A stretch of 26,671 nucleotides of DNA from CAYZRY01 sp964630225 (GTDB taxonomy: Bacteria; Bacillota_I; Bacilli_A; RF39; UBA660), in assembly GCA_964630225.1 (NCBI GenBank), contig CAZVUK010000014.1, forward strand, positions 1-26,671. The letters are read 5' to 3'. The first letter of the stretch is position 1. Each line of letters opens with the position of its first letter. This document shows positions 16,302 through 23,622 of this stretch, one piece after another. A program made the translations under genes and the position numbers. Below the pieces are notes generated by a model. The model had not been told where the DNA came from. It worked only from the letters and a program-made list of their open reading frames with translations, and made no database searches.

Positions 16302-16991
16302 TTATTTACTCTCCCATATTTTATTTAAATGAATAACTCCCTCTTCATAAATATCAATTTTTAGATATATTAAATCATCTACTAATTTACTGTTTTTATC
16401 TATTTGCTCTTTAGACAGACACAACTTTTTTAAATTAATGTGATCATTTATAAAATCTAAGTCCATAATATCGGTCCCATCAATCGCTAAATTCTCTATT
16501 CTATCGAAAGTTCTTAATATTTGAGTGTCTTTAAATTTAGATCCAGATAATTTTAATTCTAAAAGATTAGGTAAATTTTTTAGTATATTTAAACTTGGTA
16601 AATCCATATCTATTAAACTAATATAATTTAAGTTTTTAAAATTGTTTATCTCTTCGATATCGTTACAATGACTAGATTTTAGTTCTATATTCTTTAATCT
16701 TATTTTGATTAAGTCCTTGATCGTTTCGATATCACAATTAATAAAGCTAATATTATTTAAGTGAGATAATTTGATTATTTCATTAATCCAGCCCTTGTTA
16801 ACGCTCAAGTTTTTTAACGTTAAGTGTTCTAGATATATAAAGTCATTTAAAATACTTGGATTATACATTTGATAATATCCTGTTTCAACGCCATCTAGTA
16901 CTAGATTCTTAATCGAAGCTAATTCTTCTTTACTTATATCACTGGTTGATTTATTAAGACTAATTTGTAAAAAACTTTGTAATTTTTCCAT
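16302..16991 (-). CDS. Leucine-rich-repeat protein
   Basis: A protein of 229 residues made mostly of degenerate leucine-rich repeats of about 20-24 residues, visible as recurring L-x-x-L-x-L and I-x-L/I-x-x-x-x-I/L strands. Examples are L-E-H-L-T-L-K-N-L-S, L-N-N-I-S-F-I-N-C-D, L-N-Y-I-S-L-I-D-M-D, L-L-E-L-K-L-S-G-S and I-E-N-L-A-I-D-G-T. There is no signal peptide, anchor or membrane helix, so it is probably a cytosolic binding scaffold. I choose the ATG at 16991, one base after the smc stop, with AGGTG at the very end of smc; a GTG at 17000 would overlap smc by 8 bases. It is therefore translationally coupled to smc, in the place where many Firmicutes have ftsY. The partner is unknown. Confidence 0.75.
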   Translation of the reverse strand: MEKLQSFLQISLNKSTSDISKEELASIKNLVLDGVETGYYQMYNPSILNDFIYLEHLTLKNLSVNKGWINEIIKLSHLNNISFINCDIETIKDLIKIRLKNIELKSSHCNDIEEINNFKNLNYISLIDMDLPSLNILKNLPNLLELKLSGSKFKDTQILRTFDRIENLAIDGTDIMDLDFINDHINLKKLCLSKEQIDKNSKLVDDLIYLKIDIYEEGVIHLNKIWESK

Positions 16992-16992
16992 A

Positions 16993-19941
16993 TTAGGCAC
17001 CTAGTTTTTCCATTCTGACACTAACTAGTTTAGATACACCAGACTCTTGCATAGTAATACCATATAGAGTATCAGCATATTCCATAGTTTTTTTCTTGTG
17101 CGTAATTATTAAGAATTGGGTCTTATTTTTATATCTAGAAAGATACTTCCCAAACTTATCGACGTTTGCTTCGTCTAAGGCTGCTTCAATCTCATCAAAC
17201 AGACAAAATGGTACTGGTCTGACATTTAGTATAGCTAAGATTAAACTAATGGCAGTAAGGGTCTTTTCCCCTCCCGATAAGAGATTTATTGTCGTAAGTT
17301 TTTTTCCTGGTGGTGATGCTATGATTTCTACCCCTGTTTCTAGTAAATCATTGGGATTACTTAGTTTAAGTTCTGCTTGTCCCCCACCAAATAATTCTGA
17401 GAAAACTTGTTTAAATTCTTTTTCTATATTTTCAAAAGTTTGTTTAAACTCGCTTCTCATCACATCATCCATTTCAGAGATAATTTCAAGCAGCGTAGCT
17501 TTGGCTGCGACTAAATCATTTTCTTGATTTATTAAAAACTCATATCTTGTGCTAACACGCTCATACTCCTCGATAGCTGTAAGATTAATCATGCCGAGAT
17601 CTTTAATTTTTTGTTTTAGGCTACTTACTTTTTTTATGGCTTCTTCAGGGTCTATTTCCAAGAAATACTTACTGCTTGCCGCTTCATAGGTAAGTGAATA
17701 ATCTTCATTAAGTAAATTTAAATAGTTATCAAGTTTAACTTCCATTCGCGAATTAGCCAGTTCTAAGTCATGTCTTTTCTTTTCTTTTTGTTTTAGCTCT
17801 AGATTACTACTTCGATTTACGGCATCTTTTTCTTCAATGTCACTAGATAAAGATTCGTGTTCTTTGGTTTTATTATTGAGCTCTTTAACAAGTGATTCTT
17901 TTTCTCTTACTACTTCGTAGTATTTATTCATTAGTTTTTCTTCTTCTTTTGAAATAGTTGAATCACTCACTGCTTCTAAGCTGGATAGTTCAGTTTGAGC
18001 ATTCGTTAAAGAAGCATTATTCATATCAAGAGTTGCTTTTTTAAGTTCGTATCGATCTTTTAGAACTCTTATTTTACTTCTTCCTTCAAGTATTAAGTTT
18101 TCATAAGTTTCGAGATTTTCTTTTTTAAGATTTATATCTTTTTCTGTTTCACTAATAAGGCTAATTAAACTATCTTTTGTTTTAGATAATAATTCTAGTT
18201 CTTGTCGATCACTAATAGTTGATCTGACATATTTTAGACTTCCACCGGTGATACTTCCACCAACACTAATAACATCTCCATCTAGAGTGACTATTTTATA
18301 TCTGTTCGCTGTTTTTTTAGCTATTTTATTAGCGGTATCTAAATCATCAACTAAGATGACATTACCAAGCTGATTGGCAATGACGCTGTGATAGATGTTA
18401 TCGTATGAGCAAACATCGATGAATACCGAAATAAAGCCAGTAAAAGCTTTGATTTCATCAAGTGATTGATAATCTATTCCTCGGGGCTTAACAGCGTCCA
18501 GTGGAAAGAAAGTGGCTCTTCCATAGTTATTTTCTTTTAAGTAAGCAATGGCTTTCTTAGCATCTTCGCCGCTATCAACTACGATATACTGTTTACTAGC
18601 TAAAAGAGCGACTTCAAGAGCTTTAGCATATTTGATATCTGTGTCTATTAAATTACCCAGGCAATTATGTATCCCACTTAATCTAGGGTTATTTAATACT
18701 TGTCTTGTGCTAGTTGAATAGGCAGAACCTGATTCGATACTGTTATTTAAAACTCGCATTTTTTCTTCATGATTAAAAACTTGCGATCGACTGTGATTAA
18801 GTTCGCTGACAAGATTGTTGTACTGATGTCTCATATTACTTAATTCAAGTTCTTTTTTACTTTGAATTTCTTCTTCGTTTTTAATGCTTAAGTTAATTAG
18901 ATTTATATCTTCTTCGTTAGAGTATATCTCATTTTTTAAACTAGCTATTTTTTCTTTTAAAACTTTAATATTATCATATACTTTTATATCATCAGCACTG
19001 TATTTAGCTCTTTCTGCTAAAAGTTTTTTCTCCCCATTTAACTCTTCTTCTTCTTTAGTAAGTAAAAGTAGTTTATGATTATAACTTCTTAATTCATCAT
19101 TTAATTTTTCAAGCGTTTCTTTTAATTCATTTATCTTCAAATCATCCGTTGATGAAAAAACAGTTAGATTAAGTATCTCTCCATCTAATTTTTCAATCAG
19201 CTCATTATTCTGCTTTAAACTATAATTCATCGTCCTAATTTCATGACTCATTAAAGCTATTTCGATATTTTCTAAATCTTCTTTATAGTTTAGATATTCT
19301 TTAGCCACAGCACTTTGCTCTTTCAAAGGATCTATTTGCAACGATAATTCAGAGACAATATCCCTTACTCTATTTAGATTATCTTCGGTTTTAATTAGTT
19401 TGTTTAACGCTTCTTCCTTGCGTGTTTTATATTTTAATACGCCAGCTGCTTCTTCAAAGACAATTCTTCGGTCTTTATTAGAAGTCGAAATAATTTTATC
19501 GATAGCCCCTTGTGAAACAATATTAAAAGAACCCTTTCCAATCCCACTATCCATAAATAGTTCAGTTATGTCTTTTAGGCGGCAATTTTCACCATTTATA
19601 AAAAATTCACTTTCACCGGTGGCAAAGACTCTACGCTTTATCGATACTTCGTTATATGGTAAATTTAAATAATTATCACTATTGTCAAAAAGAAGTGATA
19701 CTGAAGCTACATTTAGAGCTTTTCTGTTTTTACTACCTGAAAAAATGACATCGGTCATTCCCGAGTCTCCACGTAACGATTTGACAGATTGCTCTCCTAA
19801 AACCCAACGTACAGCATCTACTATATTAGACTTACCTGAACCGTTTGGTCCTACGATACAAGTTATCTTATCATCTAGATCTATTTTCATTTTATCAGCA
19901 AATGATTTAAACCCAGAAGCTTCAATTTCTTTCAAGTACAT
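16993..19941 (-). CDS. smc: Chromosome segregation ATPase SMC, short-armed
   Basis: SMC forms the condensin ring, with ScpA and ScpB, that compacts and separates chromosomes. The N-terminal head holds Walker A G-P-N-G-S-G-K-S at 31-38 and the Q-G-A-I-D-K-I loop at 144-150. A coiled coil at about 170-415 leads to the hinge at about 420-570, with the glycine cluster G-G-S-I-T-G-G-S at its end. The return coil and C-terminal head carry the signature L-S-G-G-E-K at 888-893 and Walker B C-L-F-D-E-I-E-A-A-L-D with Asp916 and Glu917. Total length is 982 residues against roughly 1,180 usual. The heads and hinge are complete, so the loss is in the arms, by about 85-100 residues each. It has its own promoter and is followed by the coupled LRR gene rather than ftsY. 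No scpA or scpB gene is in the window. Confidence 0.96.
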   Translation of the reverse strand: MYLKEIEASGFKSFADKMKIDLDDKITCIVGPNGSGKSNIVDAVRWVLGEQSVKSLRGDSGMTDVIFSGSKNRKALNVASVSLLFDNSDNYLNLPYNEVSIKRRVFATGESEFFINGENCRLKDITELFMDSGIGKGSFNIVSQGAIDKIISTSNKDRRIVFEEAAGVLKYKTRKEEALNKLIKTEDNLNRVRDIVSELSLQIDPLKEQSAVAKEYLNYKEDLENIEIALMSHEIRTMNYSLKQNNELIEKLDGEILNLTVFSSTDDLKINELKETLEKLNDELRSYNHKLLLLTKEEEELNGEKKLLAERAKYSADDIKVYDNIKVLKEKIASLKNEIYSNEEDINLINLSIKNEEEIQSKKELELSNMRHQYNNLVSELNHSRSQVFNHEEKMRVLNNSIESGSAYSTSTRQVLNNPRLSGIHNCLGNLIDTDIKYAKALEVALLASKQYIVVDSGEDAKKAIAYLKENNYGRATFFPLDAVKPRGIDYQSLDEIKAFTGFISVFIDVCSYDNIYHSVIANQLGNVILVDDLDTANKIAKKTANRYKIVTLDGDVISVGGSITGGSLKYVRSTISDRQELELLSKTKDSLISLISETEKDINLKKENLETYENLILEGRSKIRVLKDRYELKKATLDMNNASLTNAQTELSSLEAVSDSTISKEEEKLMNKYYEVVREKESLVKELNNKTKEHESLSSDIEEKDAVNRSSNLELKQKEKKRHDLELANSRMEVKLDNYLNLLNEDYSLTYEAASSKYFLEIDPEEAIKKVSSLKQKIKDLGMINLTAIEEYERVSTRYEFLINQENDLVAAKATLLEIISEMDDVMRSEFKQTFENIEKEFKQVFSELFGGGQAELKLSNPNDLLETGVEIIASPPGKKLTTINLLSGGEKTLTAISLILAILNVRPVPFCLFDEIEAALDEANVDKFGKYLSRYKNKTQFLIITHKKKTMEYADTLYGITMQESGVSKLVSVRMEKLGA

Positions 19942-19964
19942 AACTTACCATCCTATTCATATAG

Positions 19965-19993
19965 ATTATACTAAAAGATGATATCTTTGTAAA
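19965..19993 (-). promoter_or_regulatory. Sigma-A-type promoter of smc
   Basis: TTTACA (19988-19993), a 17-base spacer and TATAAT (19965-19970), about 24 bases before the smc ATG. It lies downstream of two hairpins that follow the rseP operon. Confidence 0.75.
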
Positions 19994-20017
19994 TGAAAAA
20001 AGAACTTTCCGTCTTTT

Positions 20018-20050
20018 TAAAAAGTCTTGTTTTATAAGTTAAAACAAGAT
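20018..20050 (-). terminator. Second hairpin behind the rseP operon, probable tandem terminator
   Basis: TCTTGTTTTA and TAAAACAAGA form a perfect 10-bp stem with a 5-base loop (20025-20049), followed on the minus strand by CTTTTTAAAAAG. The T-tract is short, so it may be a back-up terminator, or an operator-like inverted repeat upstream of smc. It sits between the first terminator and the smc -35. Confidence 0.5.
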
Positions 20051-20051
20051 G

Positions 20052-20079
20052 AAAAAAAGAATGTTAGTAAACATTCTTT
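20052..20079 (-). terminator. Rho-independent terminator of the uppS-cdsA-rseP operon
   Basis: AAAGAATGTT and AACATTCTTT pair over 10 bp with a 4-base loop (20056-20079); the minus strand then continues TTTT. It overlaps the last codons and stop of the 72-residue ORF. Confidence 0.8.
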
Positions 20080-20282
20080 GACATAAAACCAAGTGTTTCA
20101 ATAATAGTTAAAGTTATCATGATATATATAAGTATGACATTTGTTTTTTCATCGTAGTTAACAATATTTTTGTTATCGATATAATTAAAATCGGTTTCAT
20201 CATATTCAAAGCCTTCGAAATAAGCTATCGTATGAACTTTTTTATGACGATGAAATCTATTTAATAGTCTGCGTCTGTTCAT
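20064..20282 (-). CDS. Small predicted membrane protein coupled to rseP
   Basis: A 72-residue ORF whose ATG overlaps the rseP stop (TAATG), so it is very likely translated by coupling; the operon terminator begins in its last codons. The N-terminus is strongly basic (M-N-R-R-R-L-L-N-R-F-H-R-H-K-K). An acidic, Asn- and Tyr-rich middle follows, then a hydrophobic segment at about 48-66 (V-I-L-I-Y-I-M-I-T-L-T-I-I-E-T-L-G-F), which could be a C-terminal membrane anchor. I recognise no family. Its position suggests a link with the membrane protease or the lipid enzymes upstream, but nothing in the sequence shows it. Confidence 0.6.
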   Translation of the reverse strand: MNRRRLLNRFHRHKKVHTIAYFEGFEYDETDFNYIDNKNIVNYDEKTNVILIYIMITLTIIETLGFMSKNVY

Positions 20283-21325
20283 TAGGTCACCAGTCTAAAG
20301 ACATCACTTATCATGATTATGACGGTCAAGATAAGTAAGAAGATAAAGCCGGCCGTATTAACTAAATTCTCTATTTTAGGATCGACGGCTTTTCCTCTGA
20401 TTTTTTCAATTATTAGGAAGACTATTCTTCCCCCATCAAAGGCTGGGAATGGTATTAGGTTAATAAAACCGACATTGATGCTTAAGACTGCTGTTAACAT
20501 CAGAAGACTTGCTATACCGTGCTGACTGACACTGCCGACGATACCAAATATACCAATAGGTCCACTTAGATTGCTTAAGCTCAGTTGTCCGGTAAAGAGT
20601 TTAGTTAAAACGACTTTCATCTGTCTAATAGTAGCGCCGAATTTTTTATAAGCAAACTCGATACTCTTTAAAAAACCTCTTTCTGTTTTAGATTTAAACT
20701 CTAGTCCATAAATATAGTTGGTTTTACCATCGACTTTTTTCTTATCGGGTGCAAATTTATACTCTACTGTACCACTTTCTTTTTTTACTTCGAAAGTAAT
20801 ATCTTTGCTTTTATCAGCTAAAACAATATAGAGCTGCACGTCATCGATCGTCTTAGTTTTGTTGCCGTTAACAGCCACGACGTAATCACCACTTAGCAGT
20901 CCAGCACGCTCTGCTGGTTTGTCTTTAGTAACATCAAAAATAAGTGGATCCATATTGATAGCACCACTAACAAGCGCCGAAACAAAGAAGAAAACAAAAG
21001 CTAAGATAAAGTTATTCATAGCTCCAAAGACCATGATTAAAAATCTTTGCCAAATAGGCTTTTTGTAAAGATAACGATCTTTTTTAAGCTTTTTATCTTC
21101 GATTGTAGCATCTTCGCCAGCTAAAGAAACAAAACCACCGATAGGTATTGCCCTAATCGAATACTCTGTCTCTCCTTTTTTATCTTTTTTACTCCAAATT
21201 TTAGGCCCCATACCAATAGCAAATTCATAGACGTAAACCCCAAACTTCTTAGCGAAAATAAAATGGCCAAATTCGTGAACTAAAATTATTATTCCTAATA
21301 TTAAAACAAAATATATTAAAGTCAT
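20282..21325 (-). CDS. rseP: Site-2-type membrane zinc metalloprotease RseP/RasP (M50)
   Basis: An intramembrane protease that cuts anti-sigma factors and leftover signal peptides within the membrane. The zinc motif H-E-F-G-H is at 17-21 in the first helix, and the second metal ligand is Asp297 in N-L-I-P-F-P-A-F-D-G-G. A PDZ domain lies between them at about 120-190 (P-A-E-R-A-G-L-L-S-G-D-Y-V-V-A-V-N-G). About four membrane helices are seen. The 347-residue length is a little short of the roughly 420 of B. subtilis RasP, in keeping with a single PDZ domain. It follows cdsA by nine bases. In most bacteria dxr sits between cdsA and rseP; it is absent here. The substrate is unknown, as no sigma or anti-sigma gene is in the window. 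Confidence 0.95.
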   Translation of the reverse strand: MTLIYFVLILGIIILVHEFGHFIFAKKFGVYVYEFAIGMGPKIWSKKDKKGETEYSIRAIPIGGFVSLAGEDATIEDKKLKKDRYLYKKPIWQRFLIMVFGAMNNFILAFVFFFVSALVSGAINMDPLIFDVTKDKPAERAGLLSGDYVVAVNGNKTKTIDDVQLYIVLADKSKDITFEVKKESGTVEYKFAPDKKKVDGKTNYIYGLEFKSKTERGFLKSIEFAYKKFGATIRQMKVVLTKLFTGQLSLSNLSGPIGIFGIVGSVSQHGIASLLMLTAVLSINVGFINLIPFPAFDGGRIVFLIIEKIRGKAVDPKIENLVNTAGFIFLLILTVIIMISDVFRLVT

Positions 21326-21334
21326 TATTCCTCC

Positions 21335-22135
21335 TTATAGAATAGCTAAAAACAAAACAAAAGCAAGAACCGCAAATATCAAGCTATCGATACGATCTAG
21401 TATTCCCCCATGACCTGGTATTAAATTTGAAAAATCTTTCTTATCGTAGTACCTTTTTATTGCTGAAAAGACTAAATCTCCAAGCTGAGCAATTAACGAG
21501 ATAGATAGAGTCATAAATGCTAGAATAAGTAAATTTAATCCTGGATCAATTACCGTCATATAGAAAACTATTCCCGTTAAAGTTCCCCATACGGTTCCAC
21601 CGATTAATCCCTCGACTGTCTTTTTTGGAGATATATCTTTAGCTAGTAAATTAGCACCGATAAATTTTCCAGTAATTAAAGCAAAGGTATCGGTAACGGT
21701 TGTAATAATCAAAATATATAGAATATATAATAGATTAAAATTTCTAAGTAATATTATAATATTCATACTTATACCAATAAAGAGTGATGAGGCCATTAAA
21801 AATAAGGCATCATTTAAATTATATTTCTTATTATTATTGTAAAAGACCATCGACGATAAAAAGACAAGTATCATTGCGATGATAACCCGATAATCTAACT
21901 CGAAAGTTAAATTCGATGTCGAGGCATTTATAATTGTAAGTAATCCTACGATTATATACGAAGCAAGCTCCATACCGATAGGAAATTCTTTTTTAACTCT
22001 ACGTACTTTTAATAGTTCATGTTGTGAAGCAATGGCTATTACTAAAACTAGTAATTGAAACGGTAATTTACCAAGTATCAATAATGGAATAAATATCAAA
22101 GCCAAGGCTATGGCGCTAATTATTCTTGTTTTCAT
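21335..22135 (-). CDS. cdsA: Phosphatidate cytidylyltransferase (CDP-diacylglycerol synthase)
   Basis: CdsA makes CDP-diacylglycerol from phosphatidic acid and CTP at the membrane, the branch point for bacterial phospholipids. The C-terminal signature is complete: S-P-K-K-T-V-E-G-L-I-G-G, then Q-L-G-D-L-V-F-S-A-I-K-R, then K-D-F-S-N-L-I-P-G-H-G-G-I-L-D-R-I-D-S. About seven or eight membrane helices precede and surround it. I set the start at the ATG at 22135 (266 residues, M-K-T-R-I-I-S-A-I), with GGAGG five bases before it and just past the uppS stop. A longer frame opening 39 bases upstream would overlap uppS and add a charged, unrelated leader. Confidence 0.95.
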   Translation of the reverse strand: MKTRIISAIALALIFIPLLILGKLPFQLLVLVIAIASQHELLKVRRVKKEFPIGMELASYIIVGLLTIINASTSNLTFELDYRVIIAMILVFLSSMVFYNNNKKYNLNDALFLMASSLFIGISMNIIILLRNFNLLYILYILIITTVTDTFALITGKFIGANLLAKDISPKKTVEGLIGGTVWGTLTGIVFYMTVIDPGLNLLILAFMTLSISLIAQLGDLVFSAIKRYYDKKDFSNLIPGHGGILDRIDSLIFAVLAFVLFLAIL

Positions 22136-22136
22136 T

Positions 22137-22838
22137 TTATCCTCCAAATCTTCTTTGTCGTCTCTTATATTCATCTAGTGCTTTATCAAACTCTTCCCCA
22201 TCAAAATCCGGAAAGTATTTATCAGTAAAATATAGTTCACTATAAGCTAGTTGATATATTAAAAAATTGCTGATACGTTCTTCACCCGATGTTCTAATTA
22301 CAAAATCAATTGGGTCTAAGTCTTTATATAAATACTGGTAAAAGCTCTTTACATCAAGTTCATCTAAATCGATTTTGCCATCGGCGTAAAGTTTAGCGAT
22401 CTTTTTTGAGGCATCAACTATCTCTTGCTGACCACCATAATTTAGACAGATATTAAGTATACCACCAGTGTTATTCATCGTCTCTTTTTCCGTATCTTCG
22501 ATTATTTCGATAATATCACTACGCAGTCCATTTTCTCTTCCTGAAATAACGATTCTAATATTGTTTTTCTTAACTTCAGAGATATTGCTTTTTAAAAATC
22601 TTTTTAATAGCTCCATCAAGTAATCTACTTCTTTTTGATCTCTTTTAAAGTTCTCGGTTGAAAAAGCAAAGACGCTGAGGGTTTTAATTCCTTTTTTCAA
22701 AATGTGAATACATAGCTTTTCAAGGTTCTTAGCTCCCGCTAAATGACCACTGCTGGGATCTTTTCCCTTTTCTTTAGCCCAGCGTCTGTTACCATCCATT
22801 ATGATAGCAACATGCTTTGGCAGATCTATTTCGTTCAT
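22137..22838 (-). CDS. uppS: Isoprenyl transferase (undecaprenyl diphosphate synthase)
   Basis: A cis-prenyltransferase that extends farnesyl diphosphate with isopentenyl diphosphate to the C55 carrier lipid used for peptidoglycan and other envelope glycans. The 233-residue protein shows the catalytic N-terminal block I-I-M-D-G-N-R-R-W with Asp15, H-L-A-G-A, A-F-S-T-E-N-F-K-R, and the C-terminal R-T-S-G-E-E-R-I-S-N-F-L-I-Y-Q-L-A-Y-S-E-L-Y-F. All usual substrate-binding Arg and Glu residues are in place. It is the first gene of its operon, with a GGTGAT ribosome site and its own promoter. It implies that the cell still makes a polyprenyl-carried glycan or wall, unlike wall-less Mollicutes. Confidence 0.97.
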   Translation of the reverse strand: MNEIDLPKHVAIIMDGNRRWAKEKGKDPSSGHLAGAKNLEKLCIHILKKGIKTLSVFAFSTENFKRDQKEVDYLMELLKRFLKSNISEVKKNNIRIVISGRENGLRSDIIEIIEDTEKETMNNTGGILNICLNYGGQQEIVDASKKIAKLYADGKIDLDELDVKSFYQYLYKDLDPIDFVIRTSGEERISNFLIYQLAYSELYFTDKYFPDFDGEEFDKALDEYKRRQRRFGG

Positions 22839-22857
22839 ATCATCACCTATGAGATTA

Positions 22858-22886
22858 ATTATAATATAGTTTAGGCCTTATAACAA
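22858..22886 (-). promoter_or_regulatory. Sigma-A-type promoter of the uppS operon
   Basis: TTGTTA (22881-22886), a 17-base spacer and TATAAT (22858-22863), 20 bases before the ATG. The -35 begins right where the T-tract of the khpA terminator ends. The same hexamer pair and spacing drive tig. Confidence 0.78.
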
Positions 22887-22909
22887 TAAAAAAGAAGCTA
22901 ACGCTTCTT
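22886..22909 (-). terminator. Rho-independent terminator after khpA
   Basis: AAGAAGC and GCTTCTT form a 7-bp stem with a 4-base loop (22892-22909), followed on the minus strand by TTTTATTG. The stem overlaps the khpA stop codon. Confidence 0.88.
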
Positions 22910-23156
22910 AAAAACTGTCTATATTAATTTTGACACGTTTGTTATCTTGTAAGTAGCTGCTAGCCTGAACAAGGGTTCTAACAGCGTTAGCAGTCTTACC
23001 TGCTCTTCCTATTACACGTCCCATATCTTCAGCGTCAACCATTACTTGAATCAAGATAGTATTTTCTTCTTCTGTCGGAAATTCTTTAACTTCAACAGCA
23101 TCTTTTTTAGTTGCTAAAGCTTTTACAATTTCTTCAGTTAATGATATTAAATCCAT
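22908..23156 (-). CDS. khpA: KH-domain RNA-binding protein KhpA (YlqC)
   Basis: A small KH-domain RNA-binding protein, known in Firmicutes as the partner of KhpB/Jag in post-transcriptional control of growth and division. The 82 residues cover one KH domain. The GxxG loop is G-R-A-G at 50-53, inside G-R-V-I-G-R-A-G-K-T-A-N-A-V-R. Its ATG overlaps the rpsP stop (TAATG), the classic rpsP-khpA coupling. In Bacillus the operon continues with rimM, trmD and rplS; here a terminator follows at once. Confidence 0.95.
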   Translation of the reverse strand: MDLISLTEEIVKALATKKDAVEVKEFPTEEENTILIQVMVDAEDMGRVIGRAGKTANAVRTLVQASSYLQDNKRVKINIDSF

Positions 23157-23572
23157 TATTTACTTTCCTTCTTTGCCGTTTTTTTAGCTACTGCTTTTGT
23201 TTCTTTCTTAGCTGCCGGTTTCTTCTCCACTTTTGCCGGAGCTGCTTCCTTCTTAACTTCTTCCTTCTTCGCTACCTTGGTTTCTTTCTTTTCCTTTTTA
23301 ACAGGTTTAACTTTGCTTTCAGCAAACTTTTTCATAATACCTTGTGCTTGGAATAAACTTTTTACAGTATCGCTTGGAATTGCTCCAGTTGATAACCATT
23401 TAAGAGCTTTTTCATCATCGATCTTAACGGTTGCTGGATCAGTCGTAGGATTATAAGTTCCGATTAGTTCTAAATATTGACCATCTCTAGATCTTCTTGC
23501 ATCACTTGCAACAATTCTATACATTGGTCTTCTTTTAGCACCCATTCTCGTTAGTCTTAATTTAACTGCCAT
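23156..23572 (-). CDS. rpsP: Small ribosomal subunit protein S16 with a Lys/Ala-rich tail
   Basis: S16 is an early-assembly protein of the 30S body that binds 16S rRNA. Residues 1-85 are the normal protein: M-A-V-K-L-R-L-T-R-M-G, R-R-P-M-Y-R-I-V-A-S-D-A-R-R-S-R-D-G, and L-I-G-T-Y-N-P. Residues 86-138 form a low-complexity tail of Lys, Ala, Glu and Val of the K-K-E-x-K and A-A-K-K-E kind, disordered and strongly positive. I set the start at the ATG at 23572, which has GGAGG six bases upstream. A frame opening 54 bases earlier would run back into the promoter and the end of the HAD gene. The promoter is an exact consensus match, as expected for a ribosomal gene. Confidence 0.96.
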   Translation of the reverse strand: MAVKLRLTRMGAKRRPMYRIVASDARRSRDGQYLELIGTYNPTTDPATVKIDDEKALKWLSTGAIPSDTVKSLFQAQGIMKKFAESKVKPVKKEKKETKVAKKEEVKKEAAPAKVEKKPAAKKETKAVAKKTAKKESK

Positions 23573-23593
23573 AATATACCTCCATTCATTACG

Positions 23594-23622
23594 ATTATAT
23601 AATATTAAAAATGGTGTGTCAA
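23594..23622 (-). promoter_or_regulatory. Consensus promoter of rpsP
   Basis: TTGACA (23617-23622), a 17-base spacer and TATAAT (23594-23599): a full match to the housekeeping consensus. The TGA inside the -35 hexamer is the stop codon of the upstream HAD gene. Confidence 0.9.

Noticed and set aside
17096..17527. Plus-strand open frame of 143 codons opposite the end of smc
   Set aside because: It lies wholly opposite the conserved SMC head domain and has the serine- and phenylalanine-rich composition expected from antisense of an AT-rich gene. The same applies to the other plus-strand frames (for example 886-1203, 19682-19981 and 23111-23356).
16302..20282. smc, LRR and the decayed gene as an SMC-based anti-plasmid or defence system (Wadjet/Lamassu type)
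   Set aside because: The SMC has a proper hinge and standard chromosomal-SMC motifs throughout, and no JetA/B/D or Lamassu partner is present. It is best read as the housekeeping smc, with an unusual neighbour.
22136..22174. Longer cdsA start overlapping uppS
   Set aside because: The extra residues are charged and unlike CdsA, and the ATG at 22135 has GGAGG at ideal spacing.
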